Counted from the stretch's first letter, positions 1 through 5,218 are shown. The stretch is 5,984 bases of DNA from Stenotrophomonas_A sp036566925 (GCA_036566925.1 DATCVI010000094.1:1-5984); one strand, 5' to 3'. Notes: a model not told the origin generated them from the letters alone. Made by a program: numbers and translations.

Positions 1-851
1 TACTCGGCTACCCAATTCTTGGTGAAGGTGCCGTCCTGGATGTCCTTGAGCACTTCCTTCATCCGCGCCTTGGTGCCGGCGTCGATCACCCGCGGGCCGC
101 TGACGTAATCGCCGTACTGCGCAGTTTCGGAGATGAATTCCAGCATCCGGGTGATGCCGCCTTCGTAGAACAGGTCGACGATCAATTTCAGCTCGTGCAG
201 CACTTCGTAATAGGCGATCTCCGGCTGGTAGCCGGCTTCGACCAGCGTCTCGAAACCGGCCTGCACCAGCGCGCTGGCGCCGCCGCACAGCACGGCCTGC
301 TCGCCGAACAGGTCGGTCTCGGTTTCTTCCTTGAACGTGGTCTTGATCAGGTTGGCGCGCGCGCCGCCCAGGCCGCCGGCGTAGGTCAACGCCAGTTGTT
401 CGGCGTGGCCGCTCTTGTCCTGGTACACCGCCCAGATGCACGGCACGCCGCGGCCGATTTCATATTCGCGGCGTACCAGCGCGCCCGGACCCTTCGGCGC
501 GACCAGCACGACGTCGAGGTCTTCGCGCGGCTTGATCATGTCGAAATGCACGTTGAGGCCGTGGGCGAACAACAGGCAGGCGCCCTGGCGCATGTTCGGG
601 GCCAGCACTTCCTCGTACAGCTTCTTCTGCACCATGTCCGGAGTCAGCACGGCGACCAGGTCAGCGTCACGCACCGCATCGGCCGGCGCGCGCACCTCGA
701 ACCCGTCGGCCTTGGCCTGGATCTCGGTCGGGCCGCCCGGGCGCAGGCCCACGGTGACATCGAAGCCGGAGTCGCGCAGGTTCAAGGCATGGGCGCGGCC
801 CTGGCTGCCGTAGCCGACGACGGTGATACGCGGGGTCTGGTTGCTGCTCAT
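1..851 (-). CDS. ilvC: Ketol-acid reductoisomerase, class I (3' end outside window)
   Basis: This enzyme converts 2-acetolactate or 2-aceto-2-hydroxybutyrate to the dihydroxy acids of valine, leucine and isoleucine synthesis, using NAD(P)H and Mg2+ in the cytoplasm. The visible 283 codons carry the Rossmann motif GYGSQG at residues 13-18, the FAHG motif with His97, APKGPG at 118-123, and the metal and substrate residues Asp180 and Glu184 (ETDLFGEQAVLCGG), Glu216 and Glu220 (YYEVLHELKLIVDL) and Ser241. Against the Pseudomonas aeruginosa enzyme recalled from memory, every key residue is offset by exactly 10, so this N-terminus is 10 residues shorter; start ATG is supported by GAGGA (860-864) eight bases upstream. 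About 50-60 C-terminal residues are missing at the window edge. The NADPH loop reads GLRPGGPT. An attenuator precedes the gene. In related genomes ilvC heads an operon with acetolactate synthase genes; that part is not visible here. Confidence 0.97.
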   Translation of the reverse strand, partial: MSSNQTPRITVVGYGSQGRAHALNLRDSGFDVTVGLRPGGPTEIQAKADGFEVRAPADAVRDADLVAVLTPDMVQKKLYEEVLAPNMRQGACLLFAHGLNVHFDMIKPREDLDVVLVAPKGPGALVRREYEIGRGVPCIWAVYQDKSGHAEQLALTYAGGLGGARANLIKTTFKEETETDLFGEQAVLCGGASALVQAGFETLVEAGYQPEIAYYEVLHELKLIVDLFYEGGITRMLEFISETAQYGDYVSGPRVIDAGTKARMKEVLKDIQDGTFTKNWVAE

Positions 852-859
852 CGTGCGAT

Positions 860-864
860 TCCTC
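860..864 (-). promoter_or_regulatory. Ribosome binding site of ilvC
   Basis: GAGGA on the minus strand lies 8 bases before the ATG at 851. It fixes the short-N-terminus start of IlvC, since the sequence further upstream is the attenuator terminator and not coding. Confidence 0.8.
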
Positions 865-894
865 GAGGTGAAAGAAATGGTTTTCGTGATCCCT

Positions 895-932
895 ACAAAG
901 AAAAACCCCGCGCCGTTGCCGGTGCGGGGTTT
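895..932 (-). terminator. Rho-independent terminator of the ilvC attenuator (3:4 hairpin)
   Basis: On the minus strand the arms AAACCCCGC (932-924) and GCGGGGTTT (911-903) pair perfectly; after one C·A mismatch two more G-C pairs follow (922-921 with 914-913), with a six-base loop at 920-915. The stem runs directly into TTTTTCTTTG (905-896). It lies about 45 bases before the ilvC start and 26 bases after the leader peptide stop, which is the position of an attenuator. The reverse orientation has A-rich sequence after the stem and is not a good terminator. Confidence 0.9.
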
Positions 933-1010
933 CGTCGAATCCTGGCGTCTTTGCTGCTTACGCGTCGGTTCGTCCCGCACTGTTGGGCGAGGTAATAAGT
1001 ACAAGGACGA
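921..1010 (-). promoter_or_regulatory. Branched-chain amino acid attenuator: alternative 1:2 and 2:3 pairings
   Basis: Three segments upstream of the terminator 3' arm can pair in competing ways on the minus-strand RNA. Segment 1, UCGUCC (1010-1005), lies inside the Leu/Val codon run and pairs with GGACGA (975-970). Segment 2, GUGCGGG (980-974), overlaps that site and pairs perfectly over 7 bases with CCCGCAC (928-922), which is the 5' arm of the terminator. A ribosome stalled on the LLVLVLI codons covers segment 1, so 2:3 forms and blocks termination. A ribosome that reaches the stop at 960-958 covers segment 2, so the terminator forms. This matches the classical logic of ilv, leu and his attenuators. 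The pairings were found by eye and no free energies were calculated. Confidence 0.82.
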
Positions 1011-1086
1011 GAAGCGAAGCGGCCACGCGCGCCGGATCAGGCGCTGCGGTGGGGTCGGCGTTCGCGGTGGTGTGGCGCTGCAACAT
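958..1086 (-). CDS. Leader peptide of the ilvC attenuator (42 aa)
   Basis: This small reading frame (ATG at 1086, TAA at 958-960) is a translation sensor rather than a functional protein. Residues 25-31 read LLVLVLI: four Leu, two Val and one Ile in a row, at 994-1014. They use CTT three times plus CTC, GTC, GTA and ATT, codons that are uncommon in the surrounding GC-rich genes, where CTG, GTG/GTC and ATC dominate. The rest is rich in Ala, Thr and Pro with no domain. Scarcity of charged branched-chain tRNAs would stall the ribosome here and expose the antiterminator strand downstream. No Shine-Dalgarno sequence precedes the ATG; the predicted transcription start falls on its A, so leaderless initiation is likely. 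A GTG at 1026-1024 could give a 22-residue version, also without a clear Shine-Dalgarno. Confidence 0.87.
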   Translation of the reverse strand: MLQRHTTANADPTAAPDPARVAASLLVLVLITSPNSAGRTDA

Positions 1087-1093
1087 GGAACCG

Positions 1094-1142
1094 AGAAAAA
1101 CATGCGTGCGCAGGAGTGTCAAGCGATTGGCGGTAAAAAATT
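1094..1142 (-). promoter_or_regulatory. Sigma70-type promoter of the ilvC leader
   Basis: On the minus strand a perfect TTGACA (1122-1117) is followed by a 17-base spacer ending in TGT and then TTTTCT (1099-1094). This is a consensus -35 with a weak -10 helped by an extended TG. An A/T tract (AATTTTTTA, 1142-1134) about 11 bases upstream of the -35 could act as an UP element. The first purine at a normal distance from the -10 is A1086, which is also the A of the leader peptide ATG. Confidence 0.65.
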
Positions 1143-1152
1143 CTGTCGCGGG

Positions 1153-1189
1153 TGCAACGGTTGCAATGGCAACGAAATCACCGTTGCCA
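1153..1189. repeat. Paired palindromes of GCAAC/GTTGC behind the ilv promoter; possible operator
   Basis: Two palindromes sit side by side. TGCAACGGTTGCA (1153-1165) is a 13-base palindrome with 6-base arms around a central G. Next, TGGCAACG (1167-1174) and CGTTGCCA (1182-1189) are perfect 8-base arms around AAATCAC. Four copies of the GCAAC/GTTGC half-site thus fall within 37 bases. They begin about 31 bases upstream of the ilv -35 box, a place suited to an activator or repressor. No T-run follows on either strand, so this is not a terminator. The binding protein is not identifiable from sequence. Confidence 0.45.
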
Positions 1190-1548
1190 GGCGATGGTTT
1201 GAATCCACATTCCTTTCTTGCAGGCGAGCATTTGCCGGCTACCGCCAACGTCGCCAATTCGCTGCCGCACAAGGATTTCGGGCAAGGCGCGCGCGCCCGA
1301 CGGCAGCGGTTCGGACAACAGCGCGGCCTGACCCGCACGTCGCTGGCCGATGCATTTGGCGGCGAAGGATTGAATCGGGATTCCGACCTAGCCGCTGTCC
1401 CCGAGCGTGTTCCTCGTCCCGATTTGCGCAAACTCGACCCCGTTCACGCATCGGCGCGGCGATTCCGGCCAAGAGGACTTCCGGCAGGCGGCGACCCCCG
1501 CGCTGGATGCTAGGGTCCGCACATTCATCGTCTGCAGAGCCAAGGCCA
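1190..1548. other. Non-coding stretch upstream of the gamma-glutamyltransferase gene
   Basis: No convincing gene is seen on either strand; the open frames crossing it give Arg- and Ala-rich low-complexity translations typical of GC-rich non-coding sequence. Visible structure is limited to the self-complementary alternating GGCGCGCGCGCC (1286-1297) and an 8-base inverted repeat, AATCGGGA (1373-1380) with TCCCGATT (1417-1424), separated by 36 bases. The downstream end should contain the promoter of the plus-strand gene at 1549. Confidence 0.5.
1508..1516 (+). promoter_or_regulatory. Possible extended -10 of the gamma-glutamyltransferase gene
   Basis: TGCTAGGGT matches an extended -10 (TGn followed by TAGGGT). 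It would start transcription near 1524, giving an untranslated leader of about 25 bases. No recognisable -35 lies 16-18 bases upstream, so this is a weak call based on position. Confidence 0.25.
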
Positions 1549-3285
1549 ATGCCCGTGCGACCCGCCTCCCGCTTCCGTCCCCGTCCGCCACGCCTGGCCG
1601 TGCTGGCCTGTGTCCTCCTGCCGCTGGCAGCGCTCGCCGGCGACCGCGTCACCGGTGCCGACTTCGCCACCCGCTCGGAGGTCATCGCCCCGCACGCGAT
1701 GGCGGCCACCTCGCAGCCGTTGGCCACCCAGATCGCGCTGGACGTGATGAAGCAGGGCGGCTCTGCGGTGGATGCGGCCATTGCCGCCAATGCCGCGCTC
1801 GGCTTGATGGAGCCCACCGGCAATGGCGTCGGCGGCGACCTGTTCGCCATCGTCTGGGACCCGAAGACCCGCAAGTTGTACGGCTACAACGGCTCGGGCC
1901 GCTCGCCCAAATCGTTGACCCTGGCCGAGTTCCAGCGCCGCGGGCTGAAGGACATTCCCCCGACCGGCCCGCTGCCGGTCTCTGTTCCGGGCGCCGTCGA
2001 TGCATGGTTCGCCCTGCACGACCGCTTCGGTCGCCGGCCCATGGCCGACAACCTGGCGCCGGCGATCCGCTACGCCCGCGAAGGCCACCCGGTCGCCGAG
2101 ACGATCGCCTACTACTGGGACCGCTCGGTGCCGCGCCTGTCGCAGTACCCCGGGTTCAAGGAGCAGTTCACCATCGATGGGCACGCGCCGCGCAAGGGCG
2201 AGCTGTGGAAGAACCCGAACCTTGCCCACACCCTGCAGCAGATCGCCGACGGCGGCCGCGACGCCTTCTACAAGGGCGACATCGCCCGCACCATCGACAG
2301 CTACTTCAAGGCCAACGGCGGCTTCCTGAGCTATGACGACCTCGCCAGCCACCAGGGCGAGTGGGTCGAGCCGGTAAGCAGCAACTACCGCGGCTACGAC
2401 GTCTGGGAACTGCCGCCGAACAGCCAGGGCATCGCCGCGCTGCAGATCCTCAACATTCTCGAAGGCTACGACTTCTCCAAGATCAGCTTCGGTTCCCCCG
2501 AGCATGTGCACCTGTTCGTCGAGGCCAAGAAGCTGGCCTTCGCCGACCGCGCGCGCTTCTATGCCGACCCGGCGTTCCAGAAAGCGCCGGTGGCGAAGCT
2601 GATCTCCAAGCCATACGCCGCCGAGCGTCGCAAGCTGATCTCCATGGACAAGGCGCTGAAGGAAGTGCAGCCGGGCACGCCGAAGCAACTGGAGGAGGGC
2701 GACACGATCTACATGACCGTCGCCGACGCCGACGGCATGATGGTCTCGCTGATCCAGTCCAACTACCGCGGCATGGGCAGCGGCATGGCGCCGCCGGGGC
2801 TGGGCTTCATCCTGCAGGACCGCGGCGAGATGTTCGTGCTGAAGAAGGACCACCCGAACGGCTACGCCCCGGGCAAGCGTCCCTTCCAGACCATCATCCC
2901 GGCCTTCATCACCAAGGACGGTCAGCCGTACATGAGCTTCGGCGTGATGGGCGGGGCGATGCAGCCGCAGGGCCACGCCCAGATCGTGATGAACCTGGTC
3001 GACTTCCACATGAATTTGCAGGAAGCCGGCGACGCCCCGCGCATCCAGCACGAAGGCTCGACCGAGCCGACCGGCCAGGGAACGGCAATGAGCGACGGCG
3101 GCGAGGTCAACCTGGAGAGCGGCTACTCCTACGACACCATCCGCGCACTGATGCGCAAGGGCCACCGCGTGATCTTCGCCGACGGCCCGTACGGCGGCTA
3201 CCAGGCGATCATGCGCGACGCCAGGACCGGGGTGTATTACGGCGCGTCGGAGAGTCGCAAGGATGGGCAGGCGGCGGGGTATTGA
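1549..3285 (+). CDS. Exported gamma-glutamyltransferase-family Ntn hydrolase
   Basis: A 578-residue precursor of the gamma-glutamyltranspeptidase family, whose members hydrolyse or transfer gamma-glutamyl groups from glutathione and related compounds, usually in the periplasm. The ATG at 1549 gives a normal Sec signal peptide: an Arg-rich N-region, hydrophobic core at about 15-30 and an ALA cleavage site after residue 30. A weak AAGG lies three bases upstream. Family marks include GGSAVDAAIAAN (70-81), GNGVGGDLFA (91-100), GRSP with Arg118, the autoprocessing site GD|TIY with catalytic Thr386, SLIQSN (400-405), PGKRP (441-445) and the oxyanion Gly468-Gly469 in MGGAMQPQGH. Self-cleavage before Thr386 would give subunits of about 355 and 193 residues. 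By recalled alignment with E. coli Ggt, the Ser462-Ser463 pair is Gln-Thr here, Gln430 and Asp433 are not kept, and the lid loop is absent. It therefore resembles the YwrD/cephalosporin-acylase-like branch, and its substrate may not be glutathione. Confidence 0.92.
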   Translation: MPVRPASRFRPRPPRLAVLACVLLPLAALAGDRVTGADFATRSEVIAPHAMAATSQPLATQIALDVMKQGGSAVDAAIAANAALGLMEPTGNGVGGDLFAIVWDPKTRKLYGYNGSGRSPKSLTLAEFQRRGLKDIPPTGPLPVSVPGAVDAWFALHDRFGRRPMADNLAPAIRYAREGHPVAETIAYYWDRSVPRLSQYPGFKEQFTIDGHAPRKGELWKNPNLAHTLQQIADGGRDAFYKGDIARTIDSYFKANGGFLSYDDLASHQGEWVEPVSSNYRGYDVWELPPNSQGIAALQILNILEGYDFSKISFGSPEHVHLFVEAKKLAFADRARFYADPAFQKAPVAKLISKPYAAERRKLISMDKALKEVQPGTPKQLEEGDTIYMTVADADGMMVSLIQSNYRGMGSGMAPPGLGFILQDRGEMFVLKKDHPNGYAPGKRPFQTIIPAFITKDGQPYMSFGVMGGAMQPQGHAQIVMNLVDFHMNLQEAGDAPRIQHEGSTEPTGQGTAMSDGGEVNLESGYSYDTIRALMRKGHRVIFADGPYGGYQAIMRDARTGVYYGASESRKDGQAAGY

Positions 3286-3312
3286 GCGGTTAGTGCATTG
3301 GCTTGCGGTGCG

Positions 3313-3424
3313 GGCGCCGTTCCGGCGGGTAGGGGCTTCGCGCTGTCGGGCAGACGTCCTGTCTGACGCCATCGCCGTGGGCCATCCATGGCCCACTGAA
3401 GCCCCTACCCACCGAAACGGCGCC
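3313..3424. repeat. Long palindromic REP-like element with two internal hairpins (GTAG type)
   Basis: The outer arms at 3313-3339 and 3398-3424 pair over 27 positions with two mismatches; the inner 13 (3327-3339 with 3398-3410) are perfect and contain GGGTAGGGGCTTC. Enclosed are two further hairpins: CAGAC (3351-3355) with GTCTG (3361-3365), and GTGGGCCAT (3377-3385) with ATGGCCCAC (3388-3396). Folded, it would form a three-way junction. GTAG-headed palindromes of this general kind (SMAG repeats in Stenotrophomonas, mobilised by REP-associated tyrosine transposases) are known in this bacterial group; membership is inferred from the head sequence and shape. It begins 28 bases after the stop of the plus-strand gene and may help end transcription or protect the 3' end. 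Confidence 0.75.
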
Positions 3425-3535
3425 AGGCGCTTTGGTTGTCCCACTTCGATGGTGCGTGCTGTTAGTTGGAGGAGAAAAGCGGGGCGCCATTCCCTGGCGG
3501 GAACGGCTAGCTACTCGCAAATCGCAGCGATGCAT
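3425..3535. other. Spacer between repeat elements, no gene seen
   Basis: No coding signal is seen. GCGCCAGGCGC followed by TTT (3420-3433) is a short palindrome at the edge of the first element. TTCCC (3490-3494) and GGGAA (3499-3503) form a small hairpin. The remainder looks like unstructured intergenic sequence. Confidence 0.4.
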
Positions 3536-3541
3536 GCTGCT

Positions 3542-3600
3542 CCTTCTCCTGCTACGCGGGAGAAGGTGCCACGACCGGGGCGAATGAGGGCGCTCTTTCT
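3542..3600. repeat. Short palindromic intergenic repeat (CCTTCTCC/GGAGAAGG type)
   Basis: CCTTCTCC (3542-3549) and GGAGAAGG (3559-3566) form a perfect 8-base stem around a nine-base loop, followed by GTGCC and a GGGGCGAATGAGGGCGC segment and then CTTTCTCAAAATC. The combination of a CTTCTCC hairpin, GGTGCC and GATGAGGG resembles a dispersed intergenic repeat I recall from xanthomonad and other proteobacterial genomes. Family membership is from memory. The CTTTCTC tract is separated from the stem, so it is not a typical terminator. Confidence 0.5.
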
Positions 3601-3621
3601 CAAAATCCAGGCGATCCATCG

Positions 3622-3737
3622 GGCGTTCGGGGGCCGGGGCTTGACCGGGGGCCTTGGGCGACATGGACGTCGCCCAAGGAGCCCCGCATGGATGCAGTTG
3701 TTGGCGTCCCCCGGGCAAGCCCCGGCCCCCGAACGCC
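3622..3737. repeat. Long perfect palindromic REP-like element with internal hairpin
   Basis: The outer arms at 3622-3643 and 3716-3737 are a perfect 22-base inverted repeat containing GGCGTTCGG, GGGGCC and GGGGCTTG. After one mismatch, pairing continues for 7 more positions (3645-3651 with 3708-3714). Inside lies a perfect 11-base hairpin, CCTTGGGCGAC (3652-3662) with GTCGCCCAAGG (3669-3679), around ATGGAC, then GCATGGATGC (3686-3695). It shares with the element at 3313-3424 the GGC..GTTC.GG and GGGGCTT words in the outer arm, and a CATGGA-type inner loop, so the two look like diverged relatives. It sits about 27 bases downstream of the stop of the minus-strand transporter gene, between convergent genes. 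Confidence 0.75.
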
Positions 3738-3764
3738 GCACGGAAACAAAAGCAAAGACGCTTG

Positions 3765-4538
3765 TTACCCGGCCGCTTGCGCCCGCAGCTCTTCAGCCCG
3801 CTCAGCGCCCAAGTAGCCAGTAATCCACCGCCGCATCAAATAAAGCAGCGGGATCAACAACACCGCAAACCCCATCTTGTAGACGTAATTGACCGTGCTG
3901 ACCGCCAAGAACAGCGACACCGGCCAATGCTGCGGCCCGATCACGAACGCGATGTAGATCACCACGAAGCTGTCGACCAGCTGTGATACCGCCGTTGAAC
4001 CGGTAGCCCGCAACCAAACGTGCTTCTCCCCGGTAGCGCGGCGAATGCGGTGGAACACCGCCACATCGACCAGCTGGCCGACCAGGAACGCCACCAGCGA
4101 GCCGCCAATGGTCCACAGGCCCTGCCCGAATACCGCGGCGAATGCGGCCTGGTAGTCCGGCACGCCTTGCGACTGCGCCGCCTTTACCCACCAGCCTGCC
4201 GGGGCGAGTTCGATCGCGGCGAAGGCGAACAGGAAGCCGTAGCCGATCAGCGCCACCGCCAGCCACGAGATGAAACGCACGCCGCGGCTGCCGAAGAACT
4301 CGTTGATGGTGTCGGTCATGATGAACACCACCGGCCACAACAGCGTGCCGGCGGTGAAGCTCAGTGAGCCGGTCTGGCCGAACAGGTTCCAATTCAGCGG
4401 CGCGATCCCGAGCGTGTCTTCGAGCGCGAAGATTTTGACCCCGATGAATTCGGCCAGCGCCGCGTTGACGCAGAAGAAGGCGGCCAGTGCGATGAACAGG
4501 CGGACGGCGCGGTCTTCGAGCAGGCGCGTGGCGGTCAT
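3765..4538 (-). CDS. yhhQ: Queuosine precursor transporter, YhhQ/QPTR (VUT) family
   Basis: A 257-residue inner-membrane protein of the queuosine precursor transporter family (DUF165, VUT). E. coli YhhQ imports preQ0 and preQ1, which feed the queuosine modification of tRNA wobble position 34. About six hydrophobic segments are visible, near 13-33, 62-76, 88-110, 136-160, 187-200 and 208-236. Family marks are TDTINEFFG (75-83, with Asp76, Asn79 and Glu80), GQLVDVAVF (154-162) and the second conserved stretch ATGSTAVSQLVDSF (178-191, with Ser181, Gln186 and Asp189). The length is slightly above that of E. coli YhhQ (about 220). The start ATG overlaps the stop of the upstream DUF502 gene by four bases and has no Shine-Dalgarno sequence of its own, so translation is probably coupled. 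No preQ1 riboswitch is seen ahead of it. Confidence 0.93.
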   Translation of the reverse strand: MTATRLLEDRAVRLFIALAAFFCVNAALAEFIGVKIFALEDTLGIAPLNWNLFGQTGSLSFTAGTLLWPVVFIMTDTINEFFGSRGVRFISWLAVALIGYGFLFAFAAIELAPAGWWVKAAQSQGVPDYQAAFAAVFGQGLWTIGGSLVAFLVGQLVDVAVFHRIRRATGEKHVWLRATGSTAVSQLVDSFVVIYIAFVIGPQHWPVSLFLAVSTVNYVYKMGFAVLLIPLLYLMRRWITGYLGAERAEELRAQAAG

Positions 4539-5218
4539 GCGCGATCGACGGTGCGGGTGAAGGGCACGGTGTCCGGCGATACCGCGCCGCCGGAGATGAT
4601 GAAGTTCATCGCCTGGTCCACGGTCCAGTCGGTCGGGGTCAGCAGTTCCACCGGCACGATTTCCAGGTAGCCGGAGGTCGGGTTGGGCGTGGTCGGTACG
4701 TACACGGCCGCCAGTTCACGGCCGGTGCCGTGTTCGCGGATCACCCGGGTTACCAGGCCCACCGCCTTCATGTCGCGGTGCGGGAAGTCGATCAGCACCA
4801 CGCGCTGGGTGCTGCCGGGTTGGGTTTGCAGGATGTCGAGCAGCTTGCGCGCGCTGTCGTAGACGACGCTGGCGAGCGGGATGCGCCGCATGATCGCTTC
4901 GAACCAGCGCAGCAATTGTTGGCCGACGACGCGGCGGCTGAGGACGCCGACGAACAGGATCACCAGCACCGTGGCGATCAGGCCGAAGGTGTTTTGCACC
5001 CAGGCGGCCGGCAGCCACTGCGCGGTGCCCGGAAATGAACTGACGATCTGTTGCGACAGCGGCGCCACCCATGGCGCGCTGATGCCTGACAGCAGGACAA
5101 AGACGAATTTGATGACCACCCAGGTCAACCACACCGGCAGCAGCGTCAGCAGGCCGGTCAGGAAAATGCGTTGCAGGGAGGGGCGGGGGGCGGGGGAGGC
5201 AGCGTCGGCGGGGGGCAT
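4535..5218 (-). CDS. DUF502 family membrane protein
   Basis: A 227-residue inner-membrane protein of the DUF502 family, whose biochemical role is unknown. After a Pro/Ala-rich 14-residue N-terminus there are two membrane segments, about 18-45 (FLTGLLTLLPVWLTWVVIKF and following) and 77-96. A soluble domain follows with the family marks IPLASVVYDSARKL (113-126), VVLIDFPHRDMKAVGLVT (140-157), PTTPNPTSGYLEIVP (175-189) and the MNFIISGGA helix near 204-212. The length is normal for the family. The start ATG has no Shine-Dalgarno; a TACAAT box lies only nine bases before it, so the mRNA may have an almost absent 5' leader. Its TGA overlaps the ATG of the downstream yhhQ gene, making a two-gene operon. 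Confidence 0.92.
   Translation of the reverse strand: MPPADAASPAPRPSLQRIFLTGLLTLLPVWLTWVVIKFVFVLLSGISAPWVAPLSQQIVSSFPGTAQWLPAAWVQNTFGLIATVLVILFVGVLSRRVVGQQLLRWFEAIMRRIPLASVVYDSARKLLDILQTQPGSTQRVVLIDFPHRDMKAVGLVTRVIREHGTGRELAAVYVPTTPNPTSGYLEIVPVELLTPTDWTVDQAMNFIISGGAVSPDTVPFTRTVDRA

Noticed and set aside
195..995. 266-codon plus-strand open frame antisense to ilvC
   Set aside because: It is a shadow of ilvC with low-complexity His/Ala/Arg composition; it also crosses the attenuator.
1373..1424. 8-base inverted repeat AATCGGGA/TCCCGATT as an RNA gene or operator
   Set aside because: The 36-base separation, lack of a T-run and absence of any flanking promoter give no support beyond chance in a GC-rich region; mentioned only in the intergenic description.
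958..1431. 157-codon minus-strand reading frame whose C-terminal part is the leader peptide
   Set aside because: The part upstream of 1086 lacks domain-like sequence and covers the promoter and the GCAAC palindromes. The 42-codon version starting after the promoter explains the region better.
823..1548. Upstream in-frame extension of the gamma-glutamyltransferase reading frame to an ATG at 838 or earlier
   Set aside because: It would run antisense through the ilvC start, terminator and leader peptide, its translation is Arg-rich low complexity, and it would bury the clear signal peptide that begins at 1549.
1594..1611. Lipoprotein signal (VLAC) in the gamma-glutamyltransferase precursor
   Set aside because: The Cys at residue 21 lies in the middle of the hydrophobic core, with a long hydrophobic stretch after it; the ALA site at 28-30 for signal peptidase I fits better.
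1525..3444. 639-codon open frame antisense to the gamma-glutamyltransferase gene
   Set aside because: It is the usual GC-rich shadow: it mirrors the third codon position of a well-supported gene, has a Val/Ala/Gly/Arg-rich translation and matches no family I know.
3744..3764. Rho-independent terminator just after yhhQ
   Set aside because: AAGC/GCTT gives only a four-base stem with a T-rich tail interrupted by G on the minus strand; too weak to call.
3263..3823. Plus-strand 186-codon and minus-strand 142-codon frames in the convergent intergenic region
   Set aside because: They translate the palindromic repeats and the ends of both flanking genes; no domain or ribosome binding site is visible.
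4538..4600. preQ1 riboswitch upstream of yhhQ
   Set aside because: The gene start overlaps the preceding coding sequence and there is no untranslated region that could hold an aptamer.
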